Shown here piece after piece: positions 5,401 through 7,279 of a DNA stretch of 7,279 bases. The stretch is from an uncultured Halioglobus sp. Lineage in GTDB: Bacteria; Pseudomonadota; Gammaproteobacteria; Pseudomonadales; Halieaceae. Position numbers and translations under genes: made by a program. Within the stretch, counting starts at the first letter, position 1. Each line of letters starts with the position of its first letter. The notes beneath the pieces were generated by a model. The model had not been told where the DNA came from. It searched no databases and was given only the letters and a program-made list of their open reading frames with translations. The stretch spans positions 1 to 7,279 of the forward strand of contig CAJQQW010000007.1 in assembly GCA_905480565.1 (NCBI GenBank), in the 5' to 3' direction.

Positions 5401-5859
5401 CTAAAGCTCTCGCTTCCCGATAGGTATGACATCATCCGGCCCAACTTTTTCCTTAATGACCACCGGGTGACACCAGTTTTGACGCCATTCATTTTCATTC
5501 TGTATCGTTGTCTGAGTATGACGGTTTGTGTTCACGGGCGCACCAAAGCCAGATCGACTATTCAGGCAGTTGGCGTTTAAGGAGCCGTAAAGTTCACCGT
5601 CTATTTCTGAGGTTGCAAACACAATGTCTCCGCAATTCTGACATCTGTGAAAATTCGCGCGCCCCACCGCCTGTTGATGAATACTGTGCGAGGATTCGCG
5701 GTGAATGATGACATCAAAGCGAGTACGGGCTTTAGATACATATGCAAACCGATTGAATAAACAGTAACTGCACTGGCATTCACGCGGAACCAGACTGCGA
5801 TCGACGGTATGCCACACCACTTGTATATTGTTGCACGTACAGCTACCTCTAATGCTCAC
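5401..5859 (-). CDS. GFA / CENP-V family zinc protein (glutathione-dependent formaldehyde-activating-like)
   Basis: The 152-residue soluble protein carries the Cys framework of the GFA family: GSCTCNNI (C7, C9), PRECQCSYC (C28, C30, C33) and FHRCQNCG (C73, C76), the ligands of two zinc sites in Gfa-type structures. The closing segment NANCLNSRSG matches the usual 'N.NCLD/G' region. The founding enzyme was proposed to speed S-hydroxymethylglutathione formation from formaldehyde, but most members have no proven substrate, so 'GFA family' is as far as the sequence goes. The start is GTG at 5857-5859 with GAGG seven bases upstream. The last 35 residues (ENEWRQNWCHPVVIKE onward) are polar and less typical. 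It is preceded by a 312-base gap and so probably begins a transcription unit; I could not pick out a convincing promoter. Confidence 0.93.
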   Translation of the reverse strand: MSIRGSCTCNNIQVVWHTVDRSLVPRECQCSYCLFNRFAYVSKARTRFDVIIHRESSHSIHQQAVGRANFHRCQNCGDIVFATSEIDGELYGSLNANCLNSRSGFGAPVNTNRHTQTTIQNENEWRQNWCHPVVIKEKVGPDDVIPIGKREL

Positions 5860-6171
5860 GTCAGTCCCTCATAATCCCTAAAGCAAGCCGGACGCATCCT
5901 GAAGACTGGTATTAACTGGATATATTTCGGCGTCGCCATACCAGCTCATTCTCACCTGTACATAGGTTCGCCATGGTACATCAGTTTAAAAATAACGTCT
6001 TACTGGCAACATCAGAATCCCACGGATTGATCCGGTCACCCACAAATTTCTGCAGCACTGCCCGGACTTCACTGACATCCGCAACAAAAGAGGGGAAAGA
6101 ATATTGTTGCCAGATGGCAGGCTTGATCACCAAAGAACATGAGGCCAGCGCGAGTCACGATCTCTACTGAC
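5860..6171. other. Gap between SpoIIAA-like and GFA genes with no confident gene
   Basis: These 312 bases hold no ORF with a ribosome-binding site and no family match. On the minus strand a 49-codon reading (5981-6130, GTG start) looks mildly protein-like (SFPSFVADVSEVRAVLQKF), but it has no start signal and may be a remnant. The plus-strand reading at 5973-6170 is low-complexity in sense and unsupported. A short AGTCA/TGACT pair just past the SpoIIAA-like stop (6153-6172) is too weak to call a terminator. The promoter of the GFA gene is expected here, but no hexamer pair with normal spacing stands out. Confidence 0.5.
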
Positions 6172-6540
6172 TTATTGGCCTCTGATCCAATCCCATGCGG
6201 CCGGCAACTCGTCTATATCAAAATGCTTCTCTTCGATCCCCACCATCGACGCGAAAAAACCATCTATGGCGACGAGCCATTTCCATACGCGACTAGACGA
6301 TATGATCGCAAATTTGCTGATCCTGTCCATATGCGTAATGACCCACTTGATGTCTTCGATACCAGCCTCGACTCCCCACGATACTCCATCGTCAAGAACC
6401 ACAAGCACACTCAGTGTCTTTTGGGTTTGCAATGCCACCTCAATTCTTTGAATCCATTTATGTCCTTCTTCAGGGCTTACTTTGCCGGAAATTTCAAACC
6501 CGAGAGCCTCATTCTTACTTTCTGGCAGTTCTTTTATCAT
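6172..6540 (-). CDS. SpoIIAA-like (STAS-fold) cytosolic protein
   Basis: A 122-residue protein with the outline of the SpoIIAA-like family (a STAS-type alternating strand/helix fold): MIKELPESKNEALGFEISGK, VSPEEGHKWIQRIE, LSVLVVLDDGVSWGVEAGIED, WVITHMDRISKFAIISSSRVW and the final EKHFDIDELPAAWDWIRG. The 'hhhhDD' strand, the long helix, the 'KfAiIssS' strand and the closing A-W-x-W-I/L are the features I recognise. No Ser is evident at the phosphorylated position of true anti-sigma antagonists, and members of this group usually have no known partner; some relatives bind lipids. I chose ATG at 6538-6540 because homology starts there. An ATG at 6583-6585 would add 15 unrelated residues without a ribosome-binding site; GAGG is about 10 bases before the chosen start. 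It follows the EXPERA gene by 145 bases. Confidence 0.86.
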   Translation of the reverse strand: MIKELPESKNEALGFEISGKVSPEEGHKWIQRIEVALQTQKTLSVLVVLDDGVSWGVEAGIEDIKWVITHMDRISKFAIISSSRVWKWLVAIDGFFASMVGIEEKHFDIDELPAAWDWIRGQ

Positions 6541-6685
6541 TCTACGATTTACCTCAAGGTCAAGCGAGCGTGTAACTTGCATCATGCCATCGGCTTAATA
6601 AAAAAGCATGCGATACACTGGCACATGCGAATTTTGCGCTTCTCCCGTTGTAACTCTCCGCCGAACTCCTTCGCTTGCTTTTCTG

Positions 6686-7168
6686 TCAGAGCGAAGACGC
6701 TGGAATATCTTTCGCTAACAGCAACCGAAGTGCGAGTGCCGCGGGCGCTAGCAGCCAGGGCAAATTGAATGCCAGGTAGTAAATTAAGTTAGGCGGCGGA
6801 TGAGGGCCCAAAAATGTCTCCGTAAAATAGAAAAACATATTCGTCACCGCTGCTCCGGAATAGATTAATCCGAGCGGCCTTACCCACAAACGCAGCCTTA
6901 TTAGACCGTAGATGACAAAGACCAATGCAGGAGCCTGAAAAAAACCGTCAAAAAGCAGGGCGGCAACGAGGTTTGGGGGCGGGTCGAGATGTGCAGGCTC
7001 CTCGGCAACCGCCCATCCATGCAGCGCTCTCAACGGAGGCCAGGGGCTGTCTGGCGTGACCGGCACGCCCAGACCCTCCGGCAGACTAAACAACAAGCCA
7101 TATAGTACTGTTATAGAAAAGAACGCTACTAATGCGCAATCAAGTGGCCTGTAAAGAAATGGCTTCAT
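6686..7168 (-). CDS. EXPERA-domain (emopamil-binding protein-like) membrane protein
   Basis: A 160-residue protein with four membrane segments (about residues 9-29, 67-90, 98-119 and 128-151). Key features are the loop H50...EEPAHLDPP, F73-D-G-F-F-Q-A-P in helix 2, Y114-F-T-E117-T-F-L-G-P122 ending helix 3, and YYLAFNLPWLLAP in helix 4. The E-T-x-x-G-P and N-x-P-W pattern matches the EXPERA fold, whose eukaryotic members are sterol isomerase EBP, sigma-2 receptor TMEM97 and TM6SF2. Bacterial versions occur next to lipid or steroid genes and have no proven reaction. E117 aligns by eye with an acidic residue of the EBP active site. I chose ATG at 7166-7168, with GAGG nine bases upstream, over TTG at 7217-7219. 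An upstream reading ends inside its start (29-base overlap). The SpoIIAA-like gene follows after 145 bases. Confidence 0.85.
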   Translation of the reverse strand: MKPFLYRPLDCALVAFFSITVLYGLLFSLPEGLGVPVTPDSPWPPLRALHGWAVAEEPAHLDPPPNLVAALLFDGFFQAPALVFVIYGLIRLRLWVRPLGLIYSGAAVTNMFFYFTETFLGPHPPPNLIYYLAFNLPWLLAPAALALRLLLAKDIPASSL

Positions 7169-7279
7169 ATCTTCGAACCTCGTATTGCAGAGAAAGCTCA
7201 GGAATACTGCTGTCCTCAAAATCGGCCGGCCACCCTTTTCGAATAAAAGCTACCTGAAGCGTGAAAGCCATTTCGAATC
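7140..7279 (-). CDS. Possible C-terminal end of a gene cut by the window edge
   Basis: An open reading enters from the right edge and ends at TGA (7140-7142), overlapping the EXPERA start by 29 bases. It reads FEMAFTLQVAFIRKG and then WPADFEDSSIPELSLQYE, mixed and plausible as protein but matching no family I recognise. There is no ribosome-binding site before the internal ATG at 7269-7271, so if real it is the tail of a gene starting outside the window. Length is 46 codons, too short to judge by itself. Confidence 0.28.
   Translation of the reverse strand, partial: FEMAFTLQVAFIRKGWPADFEDSSIPELSLQYEVRRYEAISLQAT

Noticed and set aside
5104..5580. A 158-codon plus-strand ORF
   Set aside because: It is antisense to the GDT1-type and GFA genes and bridges them, with no motif.
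5954..5967. ACCT...AGGT partial palindrome upstream of the GFA gene
   Set aside because: Only four pairs are perfect at each end and the centre mismatches; it is no better than chance.
6153..6172. AGTCA...TGACT hairpin after the SpoIIAA-like stop as a terminator
   Set aside because: The stem is five base pairs with a 10-base loop and no T-run.
6139..6768. A 209-codon plus-strand ORF
   Set aside because: It lies antisense to the SpoIIAA-like gene and the end of the EXPERA gene, both with clear family features. Its translation is rich in His, Arg and Ser in the manner of an antisense shadow.

Overview
The window reads as an ordinary stretch of bacterial chromosome, with base composition near half G+C. 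The protein families point to a free-living proteobacterium, most likely a gammaproteobacterium of aquatic or marine type. They are SnoaL-like NTF2 proteins, MaoC, an SDR, VanZ-like, GFA/CENP-V, single-domain GDT1, SpoIIAA-like, a DUF6868-like membrane protein and an EXPERA protein. The lineage is an inference from gene families and style; there is no rRNA or marker gene. I see no tRNA, rRNA, CRISPR array, insertion sequence or prophage gene.

Every supported gene lies on the minus strand, so transcription runs from high to low coordinates. In that order: (i) 7140-7279, a possible gene end cut by the window edge, overlapping an EXPERA/emopamil-binding-like membrane protein (6686-7168); (ii) a SpoIIAA-like cytosolic protein (6172-6540), then a 312-base gap with no confident gene; (iii) a GFA/CENP-V zinc protein (5401-5859), a perfect 7+7 palindrome, and a single-domain GDT1-type cation exchanger (5028-5300); (iv) a small unknown protein (4589-4852) and a four-helix membrane protein (4064-4507); (v) a SnoaL-like protein (3599-4039), a dual-specificity-like phosphatase (2982-3497) and a two-helix DUF6868-like protein (2694-2939); (vi) a tightly packed block of SDR oxidoreductase, VanZ-like protein, second SnoaL-like protein and MaoC-like hydratase (532-2638); (vii) the N-terminus of an exported PEBP/YbhB-like protein (1-176).

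The SDR, SnoaL and MaoC genes are the most coherent set. SDR and VanZ share a 4-base GTGA overlap, VanZ and SnoaL overlap by 20 bases, and MaoC follows 22 bases later. Together with the other SnoaL gene and the EXPERA gene, this resembles accessory clusters that act on hydrophobic ring compounds or acyl-CoA substrates. The substrate cannot be read from the sequence.

The most notable observation is in the MaoC-like gene. An in-frame TAA at 532-534 cuts the hot-dog domain, and recognisable MaoC C-terminal sequence continues in the same frame beyond it. The hydratase motif residue expected to be His is Tyr. The gene is therefore probably a recent pseudogene or a product that has lost its catalytic role. 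I found no convincing evidence of a wholly new system.
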